Assembly: GCF_009389715.1 (NCBI RefSeq)
Contig: NC_052409.1
Location: 1,342,001 to 1,406,000, forward strand
Direction of reading: 5' to 3'
Length of the DNA stretch: 64,000 nucleotides
From: Phoenix dactylifera
Lineage: Eukaryota; Streptophyta; Magnoliopsida; Arecales; Arecaceae
Of this stretch, positions 23,101-33,900 are shown piece by piece. Numbering within the stretch: position 1 is the first letter of the stretch; every line of letters starts with the position of its first letter. The notes beneath the pieces were generated by a model. The model searched no databases. It saw only the letters and a program-made list of their open reading frames with translations, and was not told the origin of the DNA. A program made the translations under genes and the position numbers.

Positions 23101-26100
23101 AAATAAAAAGAATTGTACATTTTTCGAACTGTCTTCCTGGCTTTGTCGTTCTACTGGTAATACACCCGCAGGTTAGCGGAATTCCAGCTCCTCGGAATTT
23201 CTCGACCATCTAGGGCCTCCAACTGGTAGGAGCCAGGTCGGTATAGTCGATGCACATCCTCCACTTCCCGCTCGCCTTCCGGACAAGTACAACATTTGCC
23301 AGCCACTCGGGGTAGCTTACCTCCCTTATGAATCCTGCCTCCAAGAGCTTGTCTACCTCCTGGTCGACCATCCGGATCCGATCCGGGGCACAGTGTCTCT
23401 TCTTCTGCTTTATTGGTCGGTGGGTCGGGTCGACGTTGAGGGCGTGAGAAATGACCTCCGGGTCGATCTCAGGTACATCGGCCGCCGACCAGGCAAATAC
23501 ATCGGCATTGGCTCGGAGGAATTCCACCAACCGGGCCCGAGCTCCCGGGTCGAGATTGGCGCCGACCCGGATCGCCCGGTCGGGGCGGCCTTCCTCAAGG
23601 GGAACTTCGACCACACCCTCGGCTGGCTCCCCCTGCCGCAAGGCCACCTCGTCTCTGGCGTCAAGGGACTCGACGCTTAGGGCTTCCACGGGCTTCTTCC
23701 CTTTGAGAGTCGCTAGGAAACATTGCCGTGCGGTCGGTTGGTCACCTCGGACCTCTCCGATCCCAGCCGCCGTGGGGAACCGCATGAGCAAGTGGTACGT
23801 AGAGACCACCGCACGAAGGGCGTTCAGTCCGGGTCGTCCGAGGATAGCGTTGTAGGCCGAGGGAACACGGACGACCAAGAACCCGAGTCGCACCGTGGCT
23901 TCTGCGGGTGCAACGCCCGCAGTCACAGGCAGCTCGACGACTCCTTCGGCCGGGACAGCGTCACCAGTGAATCCGATGAGGGGGGTGGATGTTTTGTGCA
24001 ACAATTGTCTGGACAAGCTCATCTTTTGGAAGGCCTTGTAAAACAAAATATCGGCTGAGCTTCCACTATCAACAAGAACACGCCTTACATCATAGTTTGC
24101 CATAGTGAGGGAGATCACCATGGCGTCATCGTGGGGAGTCTGAACCCCCTTTACATCCTCATCAGAAAAGGTGATTACATTGCCGACCCTCTGCCTCTTT
24201 ACGACGGCCATCCCTGATGCTTCCGCCGAGCCCCCTGCGTTCCTCACAGGCCGAGAGCAGCCCCCAGTGATAGTATGGATCACGCCCGCAACGGGTCGGT
24301 TCTGCTCCCGAGGCTCCGGAGGAGCCGGGTCGGCCGGACGCGGGTCCGCGGGGGGACGTCGGTCGCTCACATATCGACCGAGACGCCCCCGACGGATGAG
24401 AGCCTCGATCTCGTCCCGAAGCTGGAAGCAGTCCTCCGTGTCGTGGCCGTGGTCTCGGTGGTACTCACAGTACGCCCGAGAGGGCCTCTTCCCGGAGATC
24501 TTCCGCATCTGTCTCGGAGCCGGGAGATCCTCCCGCCCCTTGATCTCCATAAGGATCTGGGCCCGGGGAGTCAGGAGAGGGGTGTACCGGTTGAAACGTC
24601 GAGGCGGAGAACGAGGGCGTGGGGCGCCGTGGTTTCTCGCCGGCGACGGGCTTCTGCGCCGACGCTGGGGCGTCGGGCTCCTCCTCTGGCGTGCCTCTTT
24701 TCGCCTTTTCTTTCCAAGCTTTGGAGGGATCTCGGCGGCCTCCTTGCTCCGGTGGGCGGCCGCCTCCTCGGCGTCCGCATACTGGTTCGCCCGGGACAAC
24801 AGCTCCGGGAAGCTCCGTGGCAGGCGTTTATCCAGGGAGAAGGTGAGTCTGCCCTTTCGGAAGCCACGCTTCAGGGCTGAAAGGGCCACCTCCTGACTCA
24901 GGTTCCGGACCTCCAGCGTAGCCTTGTTGAAGCGGGTAAGATAATCCCGCAGGCTCTCTCCCTCGTTTTGCCGGACATCAAAGAGGGAGTCGGAGACCAG
25001 TCGCCGCCGGCTACTGACGGCGAAGTGAGTGATGAAGAGGCGAGTGAACTGGTCGAAGGACCGGATCGAGTCAGCCTCCAGCCCGGCGAACCACGCCCTC
25101 GCCGGGCCACGGAGGGTTGCCGGGAAAGCTTTGCAGAGAAGGGGATCTGATGCTCCGTGGAGGAGCATGAGGGTCCTGAAACTCTCGACGTGATCCCGAG
25201 GGTCCGCCGCCCCGTCATAGGGCTTGATCGCCGGCATTTTGAACCCCGGCGGATTCGAGGTCCGCAGGATCCTCGAGGCGAGCGCCGGCTGGGAGGAGAT
25301 CTCTAAGTCGGCGAAGGGATCTTTGGAATGGCCCTTCAGGACCTGGAGTTGTCGGTGGAGATCGTCCACCCGCCGGTCCAGGGAACGCGACCGGTGGGTG
25401 GGAGACAAGGAGCGGCGAGAGGGGGATCGGCCGGAGCGCGGGTTCCTCGAGGACTGGGGGGTCTGGGAACGCGCCCGGGCCCGCCTCTCGTACCCCGCGC
25501 AGCTCCGGTGGGAAGGTCCCGGCAGAATGGAGCGTGCTCGAGAATCCTCCTCGCGTCGGCGCTCCTCCCCATGGGAGAGGAAGGAACGCGGGTTAAGGAG
25601 GACAGGCGAACGCTCAGGCAGCGGCGGCTCCTGAGCCTGCTGCGGCGCCCGGGACATTGCACCCTGCAGATTCTGCACCGCCTCCGCGAGGGTGCGAACC
25701 TGCTGGGTTAGCTGGTCGAACTGGGCGGCTTCGACCATCTGAATGGGCGGTGGGGCGGTGGAGTGTTGCTGAGGGCGTGTTAGAGATGCAGCGGCTTCCC
25801 GGCCAGAGGCGCGAGAGGCCCCGCGACCGGAAGCATTGGAAGCTCCACGACCACCTCGCCGTGCCATTACGATCGCTCTAAGATCCGGGCCCTCCTTCTA
25901 GCGCCAACTGTTGCTGGTGGTCCAAACCGAGAACGATTGGCACAGCGGTGTGAACGGGGTTCCCTTGGAGTTGGGTTGATTGCGCTCCACCTTCCACCGG
26001 AAAACCTGCAGGCAAGCCTCGCACCACCACTGGGGTAGTGGGGGCCCTCCGACGATCAAGTCAGAGGAGATTGAAGGAGAAGGAGAGATAGTAGTAACGG

Positions 26101-29100
26101 ATAAGAGAATACTCTGGAAAACCTTTGCTTACCCTCCCCCTCCCCCCCCAGTCCCATATATATCAGGCTGGGGGGTTTTTCCGGGGATTCGTCATCGTGT
26201 GGCACGATGGGGCTGCCACTGACATGGCCGTTACAGGGCGTCGTGGGGCAGCGCTGGGTACGGCCCTGGCAGGGCATAGTGGAGCTCCGCTTTGTACGGC
26301 TGTTACAGGGGATCGTGGGGCAGCGCCGGATACGGCCGTTGCAGGGAGTAGTGGAGCAGGGGGCCGTGGCGTGCCTCAGAGGAACAGTCTGTTGTTGTCG
26401 AGAGATTGCCGACTCGGGGTCGGATGACTGGATCAGGGGGCAGCCGACTCGGGGTCGGGCTGCGGAGCCGTAGATATCCGACTCGGGGTCGGATTGCTGG
26501 ATCAAGGGGCAGCCGACTCGGGGTCGGGCTGCGGAGCCGAAGATATCCGACTCGGGGTCGGATTGCTGGATCAAGGGGCAGCCGTAGTCTTCCTGGGCGC
26601 GCGTGCCGGTCACGTGGGGCATGGTGGCTAAATTCCCCCGTAACAATACCAGTAATAAATATATGCTCAAAACTTTTTTCTGTTGGACCTGGAACCTTCT
26701 GATGCATTCCAACAACAATTCCATCTTTATGGGATTGGGCTTGGTTATGTAAAAGAAAATGCATTCTTTTTTCTTTTCTTTTGGTGTATCTGAAAAGAAA
26801 ATGCAACTAAAAATGTTATTTGTGGTGTTGCATGTCTCTACTTGAATGAGAGTCTTTAACATCTCGCATTGTCAGAATGAAGATACGGGATTTTCCATTA
26901 TCGCATGTGAGTGCTATATATACAAGAAAATATGAACATGCATTAGATAAAATTTCTATTATTTCAGCACTATACCTTCAACAGTTTTGGAGGCCTGGAG
27001 TAACCTAAGCTAAAGGAGAAGTCTCCTTCAAAAGAGGGGTGACACATCTAAAATGGATGTAATAATTACAAATCATGCATCTGGAGAGGCAAATTTTTTC
27101 TTTATTTCTCCAGCACCAAAAGGAAGACACACTTAGTTGCATTGGAACTAATGTAGCAAATGCGGATAAGCCATAATAGAACCTTAGATTAACTTTTTTG
27201 ATTAAACCAGCACTAATGTAGAAAACTATATCTGACTCTTGCATCCTCTAGCTTCGACTTATTTTCATCTTACCTGATTGTACCACATGAATTACTCTCA
27301 AGAGTACCCATATTTGTGAGCTTAAAATATTACATGTATAAATAATTGCATCTATTTTGCAAGTTGATAAGTTACTTATGCTGTTGGATCATTATTCTCT
27401 TGGTTCTGCAGACCAAGGATTTCTGGAGGGAGGCACAGATCCTGTCAAATCTTCACCATCCAAATGTGGTTGCATTTTATGGGGTTGTTCCTGATGGAGC
27501 TGGGGGAACACTGGCCACTGTAACAGAATTTATGGTGAATGGATCGCTCAGGCATGTCCTACTAAGGAAGGATAGGTGAGCATACCATAGTTTCTGGTAT
27601 ATTGTTTCATCTTATTTCTTTATGACTAGGACAGGATTGTGCTTAAAATGTACTCTGCAGGGCACTTGACCGCCGTAAAAGGCTGATAATTGCAATGGAT
27701 GCAGCTTTTGGGATGGAATACTTGCACTCAAAGAACATAGTTCATTTCGATTTGAAATGTGACAACTTACTAGTTAACTTGAGAGATTCCCAAAGACCAA
27801 TCTGCAAGGTAGTGCCAGAAATTGCAAGTCTACTTTGACACTTATTGAGCAGTCGATCTGGTATATTAGAATCATGTTTCATATAAAGCTACATTTCCTA
27901 CTATCATTTGATCTTTGCTTCTGGAAAACTTGTTATTGATGTTTAGTGTTTGCCTCGGTCCAGGTTTTGTTCTGCATTGGCACATCTGCAGTATATATGA
28001 AATTAATAAAGAAAAGCAGGGCGAGTGGGGGAAGGTTGGTAGGGACGGGGGTGGGTTGGTTTGTAGTCAGCGTTAAAAAGGAACTAGAGTAGGAGGGCTC
28101 AACGAACAAGCGTAGAGCATAAATGTGGCTTTGAAAAGATGCAGCTGGAAATTTCTAAATTTTTTCCTGGAAGAATATATGGTTGTGAAGATATCGCTGT
28201 TTTAGCTTTAAAGTGGTTTCAAAAGAATAGCTAATATTGTTGTCGTCGCTGTTGGAATCTAAACTTAGAATTCAAATAGTTTATTAGTGAGAATTTGGAA
28301 ATCGCATTTGCAGGTTGGAGACTTTGGATTATCAAGAATTAAACGCAATACCTTGGTTTCCGGTGGTGTACGAGGAACCCTTCCTTGGATGGCACCCGAG
28401 TTGTTGAATGGAAGCAGTAGCCGGGTTTCTGAAAAGGTACCTAGTCCATTTGGTAGTTTATACATTTCATGAGGGAAGCTAACTGTATATTTGGGCTATT
28501 GTAGGTTGATGTTTTCTCATTTGGAATAGCAATGTGGGAAATCCTCACCGGCGAGGAACCCTATGCAAACATGCATTGCGGCGCAATCATAGGTAAATCT
28601 GTTTTTAAACTTCCAGAGAAATAAAGGCTTGCTTAAATCTTGTTATCGAGTTATGGATGTGCAGGAAATAAGAGTGTAGAGTATTTGATGGGGATGATCT
28701 CATTTCTTTCTTTTTTGCATATTTTTGGATCATGGAGTTTAGGATAACATTGCCTACTCTTTCAGGGAAAAGGTAACATATAATGCAGTGAGGATTTCAC
28801 ATAATTCCAAATTATTTCTTGTTTTCTTCCTCATCTCAGAAAAATGACCTTTGACAGGTAGTAATCGGAAAGATTTCCCCTTGTTTTGCTAAAGCAACCT
28901 GAATCAGTAAATAAAATAAGTGGCAAAATTTATAAATAGGTGACTCGAGCTGCTCTTACCTCTTTCATGTAAATGGTAACCTAATTTATAGTACAATTTT
29001 GTCCGCATGATGTATCATGAAAAGGTGATTTCTTAGCTGCATTAGCAGGCAAGATCCAATTATTTTTTTTTTTATCATTAACAAGATCTATTGCTGTAGT

Positions 29101-29441
29101 TGATTATTTGCAGTAATTTGTGGATGGAGTATGATTTTTTTTAAGAAACAAAATGCTGCATGTGCCAATCAATTATCTGTTAGGTGTCATGCGAATCAAT
29201 CAATTGCATGTCTAGTTCTGCAATAATAATCTATGTTGCGAAATGTGAAGGAGGAATTGTGAACAACACTCTTCGGCCACCAATTCCTGAGCGCTGCGAT
29301 CCTGAATGGAGGCGGCTAATGGAAGAGTGCTGGTCACCTGATCCTGCCGTCCGCCCCTCATTTACTGAGATTACTGATAGGCTACGTGCTATGTCAGTGG
29401 CTCTTCTTCAGTCGAGGGGACAGACTCATGCAAACAGATGA
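14176..29441 (+). CDS. PB1-domain Raf-like MAPKKK (group B Raf-type kinase)
   Basis: Eight exons join in frame: 14176-17115, 17205-17291, 18813-18965, 27412-27575, 27661-27808, 28314-28436, 28505-28592 and 29251-29441, giving 1297 aa. A PB1 domain lies at about residues 172-272 ([20 protein letters not shown], then [15 protein letters not shown]). A long Ser/Pro/Asn-rich, probably disordered region follows. The kinase domain spans about 1016-1285: glycine loop GSGTFG (1023-1028), Lys1043 in VAIK, catalytic HFDLKCDN with Asp1145, DFG with Asp1167, then MAPELL and a C-terminal [17 protein letters not shown] in place of HRDLK fits plant Raf-like kinases. All catalytic residues are present, so it should be an active Ser/Thr kinase; PB1 suggests oligomerisation or partner binding. 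The third intron (18966-27411) is 8.4 kb because an LTR retrotransposon sits in it. Confidence 0.95.
17757..17940. repeat. GGTACC-rich foldback repeat, copy 3 (diverged)
   Basis: In the kinase intron 17292-18812. Words such as TTGGTACCGGACC, CGGTACAGTATGGTATGG, AGTACGGTACGGTAC and GTTGGTACCGTGAACC recur in both orientations. It is a more AT-rich, diverged relative of the other copies. Confidence 0.6.
19882..20618 (-). repeat. Left LTR (3' LTR of the element)
   Basis: 737 bp, same length as the right LTR. It contains a short direct repeat array with CCGACTCGGGGTCGG motifs (about 20384-20550). A TATATAT at about 20130, read on the minus strand, could be the LTR core promoter. Confidence 0.93.
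20619..20633 (-). other. Polypurine tract next to 3' LTR
   Basis: Read on the minus strand, GGAAGTGGGGGCTAC ends exactly at the 3' LTR. This is the expected place and composition for the plus-strand primer of reverse transcription. Confidence 0.6.
21112..21330. repeat. ~46-bp tandem repeats inside LTR element
   Basis: Four to five imperfect copies of a unit containing TTCCGGCGCTAGGCCAGG, then CATCCGAGGGTTAGGCCTC. One copy (near 21246) lacks its first part. The second half of the unit (CATCCGAGGG...GCCTC) is also part of the adjoining 121-bp unit, so the longer repeat probably grew from this one. Confidence 0.85.
21327..22060. repeat. 121-bp tandem array inside LTR element
   Basis: About six head-to-tail copies with period 121 bp. 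The landmark GGGATGATCATCGGGTTAGC recurs with its ATG at 21400, 21521, 21642, 21763, 21884 and 22005. Copies differ by only a few bases. The array is in the non-coding part between the pol break and the 3' LTR. A reading frame runs through each unit only because the unit has no stop in that frame; I do not call it coding. Confidence 0.95.
23210..25867 (-). pseudogene. gag-protease polyprotein with truncated reverse transcriptase
   Basis: An uninterrupted 885-codon frame starting 22 nt after the primer site. Order: an Arg/Gly/Ala-rich start, a short coiled region, a retrotransposon gag capsid-like domain (about 195-375; [19 protein letters not shown] and ARAWFAGL), an RS/RR-rich basic stretch, a zinc-knuckle-like [14 protein letters not shown] (about 470-485), an aspartic protease with DSGSSADIL, and the first segment of reverse transcriptase ([20 protein letters not shown], then CIDYTDL). 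The frame then leaves the family sequence and stops after eight unrelated residues. The catalytic palm of RT, RNase H and integrase are missing. Gag and protease look intact, so the product could still form particles. Full-length relatives have roughly twice this polyprotein. Confidence 0.9.
25889..25907 (-). other. Primer-binding site of the LTR element
   Basis: Starting 2 nt inside the 5' LTR on the minus strand is TTGGCGCTAGAAGGAGGG, the expected position and TGG start of a tRNA primer site. The tRNA it matches cannot be named without a search. Confidence 0.6.
25909..26645 (-). repeat. Right LTR (5' LTR of the element)
   Basis: 737 bp, almost identical to the left LTR. Differences seen by eye are CACAGCGG against CACAACGG, GGCCGTGG against GGCCGCGG, and GAGCCGTAG against GAGACGTAG. 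Confidence 0.93.
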
Positions 29442-30984
29442 AGATCATTAGAGAGAATCTGATTAATTCTGAGCATAGGCTATCAAGCCTTCTGTCCCTT
29501 TTATTAGAATTGTTTTTTTGCCTTTTTTTTTTTCTTGGATCTTTTTCATTTTGGGGGGATTGAGCTTCAGCTGAGAGAGAGTTGAGTCCGATTCAAGTTG
29601 AGGTATATGCTATATCGACACTGTTTATAAGAGTATAAAAAGCGTGTTCCTTTTTTCGTTTCCTTCATAAAAGATATGATTATTCAGTTCTTTTTTCTGG
29701 GTGTAAAGCGTATTTTGGTGCGAGTATGTTATTTATGAGTCATAAAAATGTAAGAAAAGCTGAAATGTTGCTTCAAATTATAGCAGATTTGTTCATTATA
29801 TTTTACTCTTTCTCTCTCTCTCCCTCACATCGGAGTTCTCGATGGTTCAGAATTTGATTGCACTGAGACTGTGAAATGGATTATAATGGAATGAGGCCGT
29901 CGAATATTCGCAGCCGGTAGTGCCCTCTGCATCACATCTAGAAAAACTTTTAGTATGAACAAATGGAAGTCAGATGGCAGGGACTATAATTGCCTGATTC
30001 ACTGGTTCGTTCAGTTCGTAAATCGCTAGAGCTCGAAGAATCAGGTGCCTAGGATATGTCGAGAACAACTAACTCTTTTAATAAATAAATAAATAAATAT
30101 GATTCTATATCAGAATTTATCTTGATTCATAGTGGCATTCTCTAATTCTCTTTAGTTCTGGTTACGCCAGATAAAAAAGTCGGCAGAGATGTGGGTTCTT
30201 CCATCCATGCCAAAAGGTGCACCATACGAAATGGAGTTTCCTCGAGCTGTGGAAACGCGGCACTATTTTATTTATTTACAAAAGCCAGTGATGCGTTCTG
30301 AGGAAAAAAAGTTAGCTTCCATCCTTGAGCTGTGGAAAGGCGGCATAGGCAAGACGAAGGCCCGAGGGTTTTGATCGGCCTAAACCTGAAGAAAATTCAG
30401 TCATCAAAAGGCAACTTTTTTGACCTAATCGCACAACTCGATACAGAAGATTGATGACGGCTCGCCTTCTGAACAGATTCCACCCTTATATTTACTTCGT
30501 ATAAATCTGAAAACAAAGAGCTGGCGTTTACAGAGCTGAAATTTCTTGGTAAAAAAATATCGCAAGATTAACTGCTGCAGAGACTACTATTTTGAGACTA
30601 CTGGGGAGGAGAACCATCAGCAACAGAAAATACTCGAATGCCAGAAGAAATTCTGACATTACACCCATAATTCAGATATCAACCATCATCACGATACAAA
30701 ATATGTAAACACTTACCACCCAAAACCTGGCATTTTATAACTTAAGATGCGAATCTAAAACAACACAAATTTTATTCATCATTATATTACTAGACAAGCT
30801 TTCCTACACAAAATGAACCAGGCAAAGGCCTCGGGGTTTAGTGCCGTGTGATCGACAATGTACCTGGGCCCAGAAAAAGCTTGGTTGCATAACAAGGATC
30901 CTAGAGCAAATTTGACAGCTTTGTCATTGACAAGCTTCATTCCCTCTCACATATGCCAGTGAAGCAGAAATTATACAGCACCAT
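29442..30984. other. Intergenic region between convergent kinase and carA genes
   Basis: Contains the 3' UTRs of both genes and no other gene I can support. An (AATA)4 stretch lies at about 30083-30098. The frame at 30189-30374 has no recognisable domain. Confidence 0.5.
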
Positions 30985-33900
30985 TCACGTCTTGTTTGCT
31001 TTCATCAGGTCTATAAATCCTCTGAAAGCTGCAACACGAAAAGGTGATGGTTTTGTCAATAATATGCGACAGAGGATGAGCCTCAGAAATCTGAGTGCAT
31101 GCATGCCGACGTATGAAATCATAAGAAATACAACAAATAGTGATATTGCATAACTGCATCAATCTGCGGTGCATCATCGGCATAAAGACAGTAAATAAGC
31201 AATGTTATGGTAACTCAGAAAAACCACCTCAAAAGGTCACTCAGCTGTGTTTTGCACCATTCTCCTTGCTTCACTATGTGGCACACTTCATGATGCCCCC
31301 AATTCAAAGGGAGCATCGAGAATACTACAAAACAGCTAGAGTGACTTTTTGAGTTCTACTTTGAGCTACTAGAGCATTTTCTGTAAATAAACTCGTCCTG
31401 AAAAGCCAATGGAAGAAAAAGGAATTTAATTATCACTGAGTAAGTGCTGCAACTTTAATGATCATGAGAAATACAAGCCCCATTGCTTTGGAGTGAAACT
31501 AATCATACAGTGAATGCCAGACATCTCCCCAAAGCCATACATGGTTGCCCTCCTAGAAAGGCAGGTTAAAAAGAAACAAAACGGGAAGACTGTTGGTGTA
31601 TTAATGACTATTAAATTTTCATAAAATAACAGATGATACAAATGAAGTTAGCCACATAGTCCGTCATCATTACAAGGGCAAGTTCACAGGACTTGAATGA
31701 TTGTAAAAACAAAAATCAGGATTTTTTTTTAAAAAAAAATGCCGCCTCCTATACAAGTTCATGTACATATACACATGTACTTAGATGACTCAGAAAACAA
31801 CAATCAGGATTTAAAAAAAATGCTCCTTATAGATACATGTACATGCACATATCCAAGGAGATGATCACCCATATGATATAGGATGTTTATGAACCAAATT
31901 TCCAAGGGTTTACATCCCTCCAAACCATAAATTAATTAATATCTGCTTTGCCACCAGAAAGTGATCACTTTGGTACGCCTAGACACATAGGTAGGAAACC
32001 TCAAATGCATTTGTCTTTTGGTTTTTAGATATCCCAAATCTTTCCAGATCATAATTAATGGTGTAGGTATCTAAAACACGCAAAAAATCTCATCATAACA
32101 GAAGGATTGTAAGTCAACTCAATCTGTAGTTCACAAACACATTGAAATAGGCAGTCTAATATTATCACATGTTAGAATATTACCAAGCAAAAGAAATATA
32201 GAGAAAAAGATCTTCTCAAGTCAACTTAAGATTACATATCTCAATTTAAAATTGGCCGCAATTCTAGTTTAGGTCCTAAATTTAAAATGTCATCAGATCA
32301 TTTCCATAGTAATCTATACTTTCCTGGGTTCAACCCAAGGTCGGAGGAACCGGTACCGGACACCGTACGGTTCTCCGGCGGAACGACTCGATATGGGCCG
32401 TGCCTATACCGAGAGAGAAACCATGCAGAGAGGAAGAGAGAGAGAGAGCGGGGGAGGGAGGGCCGGAGGAGTGCCGGCGGAGGCCGCGACTGCTGAGTTC
32501 GAAACAAGGTCCGACCGCGGCCTTAAAAAAATTCACAAGTGAAGTCGGCAAGCGGCCGCGGCCTTAAAAAAATTCACAAGTGAAATCGGCAAGCGGCCGT
32601 GGCCTCGCTTCTCGCGGTCGTGGCCGGTCCCGCCAGCACTCCATCGGCATCCCACCCTCTCTCCCTCCCTCCCCCGTTAGCTCTCTCTTTCCTTCTTCTC
32701 CGGCTCTGGCAACGGGTTCCATTTGTGTTATTGGAACCATACCGGTGAGACACCGGTACGGCTCGGGATGGCCGGAACCGTCCGGTTCAGAACGGTTCCG
32801 CCGACCCTTGTTCGACCTCACTTTGCTCCCAAACTTCCTCAAACATACTCATTTTATATTGCTCCCAGTCTTATCATACAAACACCTCAAACTGTTTTAG
32901 CTCATTTTCATTCATTGGACCCTGATGTTTCCCCAACACATGTAGTTATACAATAAACCTGATTTTGTAAGTTTCCTATGATATTCGTTCCTCATTTCTC
33001 AGTGGTAATTTCAGCAAGCAATAAGTTCTAGCATGGACAATGAGTATGCAGAATGTTCTGGATAACAATATCATGTACTATGTTGCTGATCAATTCAAAT
33101 TGTCCAAGCTTTCAGGTTCTGCTCACTAATTTGGAACTGCGGACAGATGGTTGATCTGTAATTTGTGATGGTAACTTAGCTTTTACAACATAAATGTCAT
33201 AAACACAATATCTTTTTTGTTTAGTTAAACACAATGTCTTTAGATTTACATGCTTGATTATGTGCAAATAGTTATATTATCCAAGCAAAGCGGAGCATGT
33301 GATGAAATAAGTTACCCAGATCGGAATCATGGGGCCCTGGAGAGGACTCTGGATGATACTGAAGAGACATGATTTTTAACTCGGAGCAGGCAAGACCAGC
33401 ACAGCTATTGTCATTCAAATTTATGTGTGTCGCTTCAACCCCAACTGGAAGTGATGCTGGATCGACTGCATAATTATGGTTCTGTCAAATGAACAACGTA
33501 TTAAATTAGGAAAACAAAATTTTAGAACCAAAAAAACTTGTCACCTTTTGAACCATAAGATAATGTAACTTCAACTAACTTCAACAAAGTTACGCACAGG
33601 AAAGGGAAGGCAACATGGATGACCTTAAACCAGAGAAAAACAAATTATGGTATTTCAAAACCAGATGACCCTCAAGGAAGCACAAGCAGAAGGAATGCTG
33701 ATCTTCACATCATAACTGATGGCAATGATGGTTCAATAAACCTCTAGCTGGAAGTTTTAATCTGAGAAGACTGCTTCTAATGAACTATTCCAAAATAAAG
33801 AATCCTGACTTTCTGATAACATGGCTACCTCCAGACTGCTGATCAATTTTATAGCCGAACAAATTATCATCTATCAGTGCTCAGGCAGAAGCTTACAATC

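Larger units (their letters stand above)
19882..26645 (-). mobile_element. Ty3/gypsy-type LTR retrotransposon, RT-truncated, in kinase intron
   Basis: A 6764-bp element. Two 737-bp LTRs (19882-20618 and 25909-26645) are flanked by a perfect 5-bp target duplication, ATACC, at 19877-19881 and 26646-26650. Read on the minus strand, the LTR starts TGTTACGG and ends GCAACA. The order on that strand is 5' LTR, primer site, gag-protease ORF, a break at the start of reverse transcriptase, a GC-rich 3' region with tandem repeats, purine tract, 3' LTR. By eye the LTRs differ at about three positions, so the insertion is young. It lies antisense to the host kinase. The gag and protease type, and tandem repeats near the 3' LTR, fit the Tat lineage (inference). 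It lacks most of RT, RNase H and integrase, so it could move only with help from a relative. Confidence 0.93.

Noticed and set aside
24171-25634. Long plus-strand frames opposite gag
   Set aside because: Antisense shadows of the GC-rich gag-protease ORF with no domain of their own.
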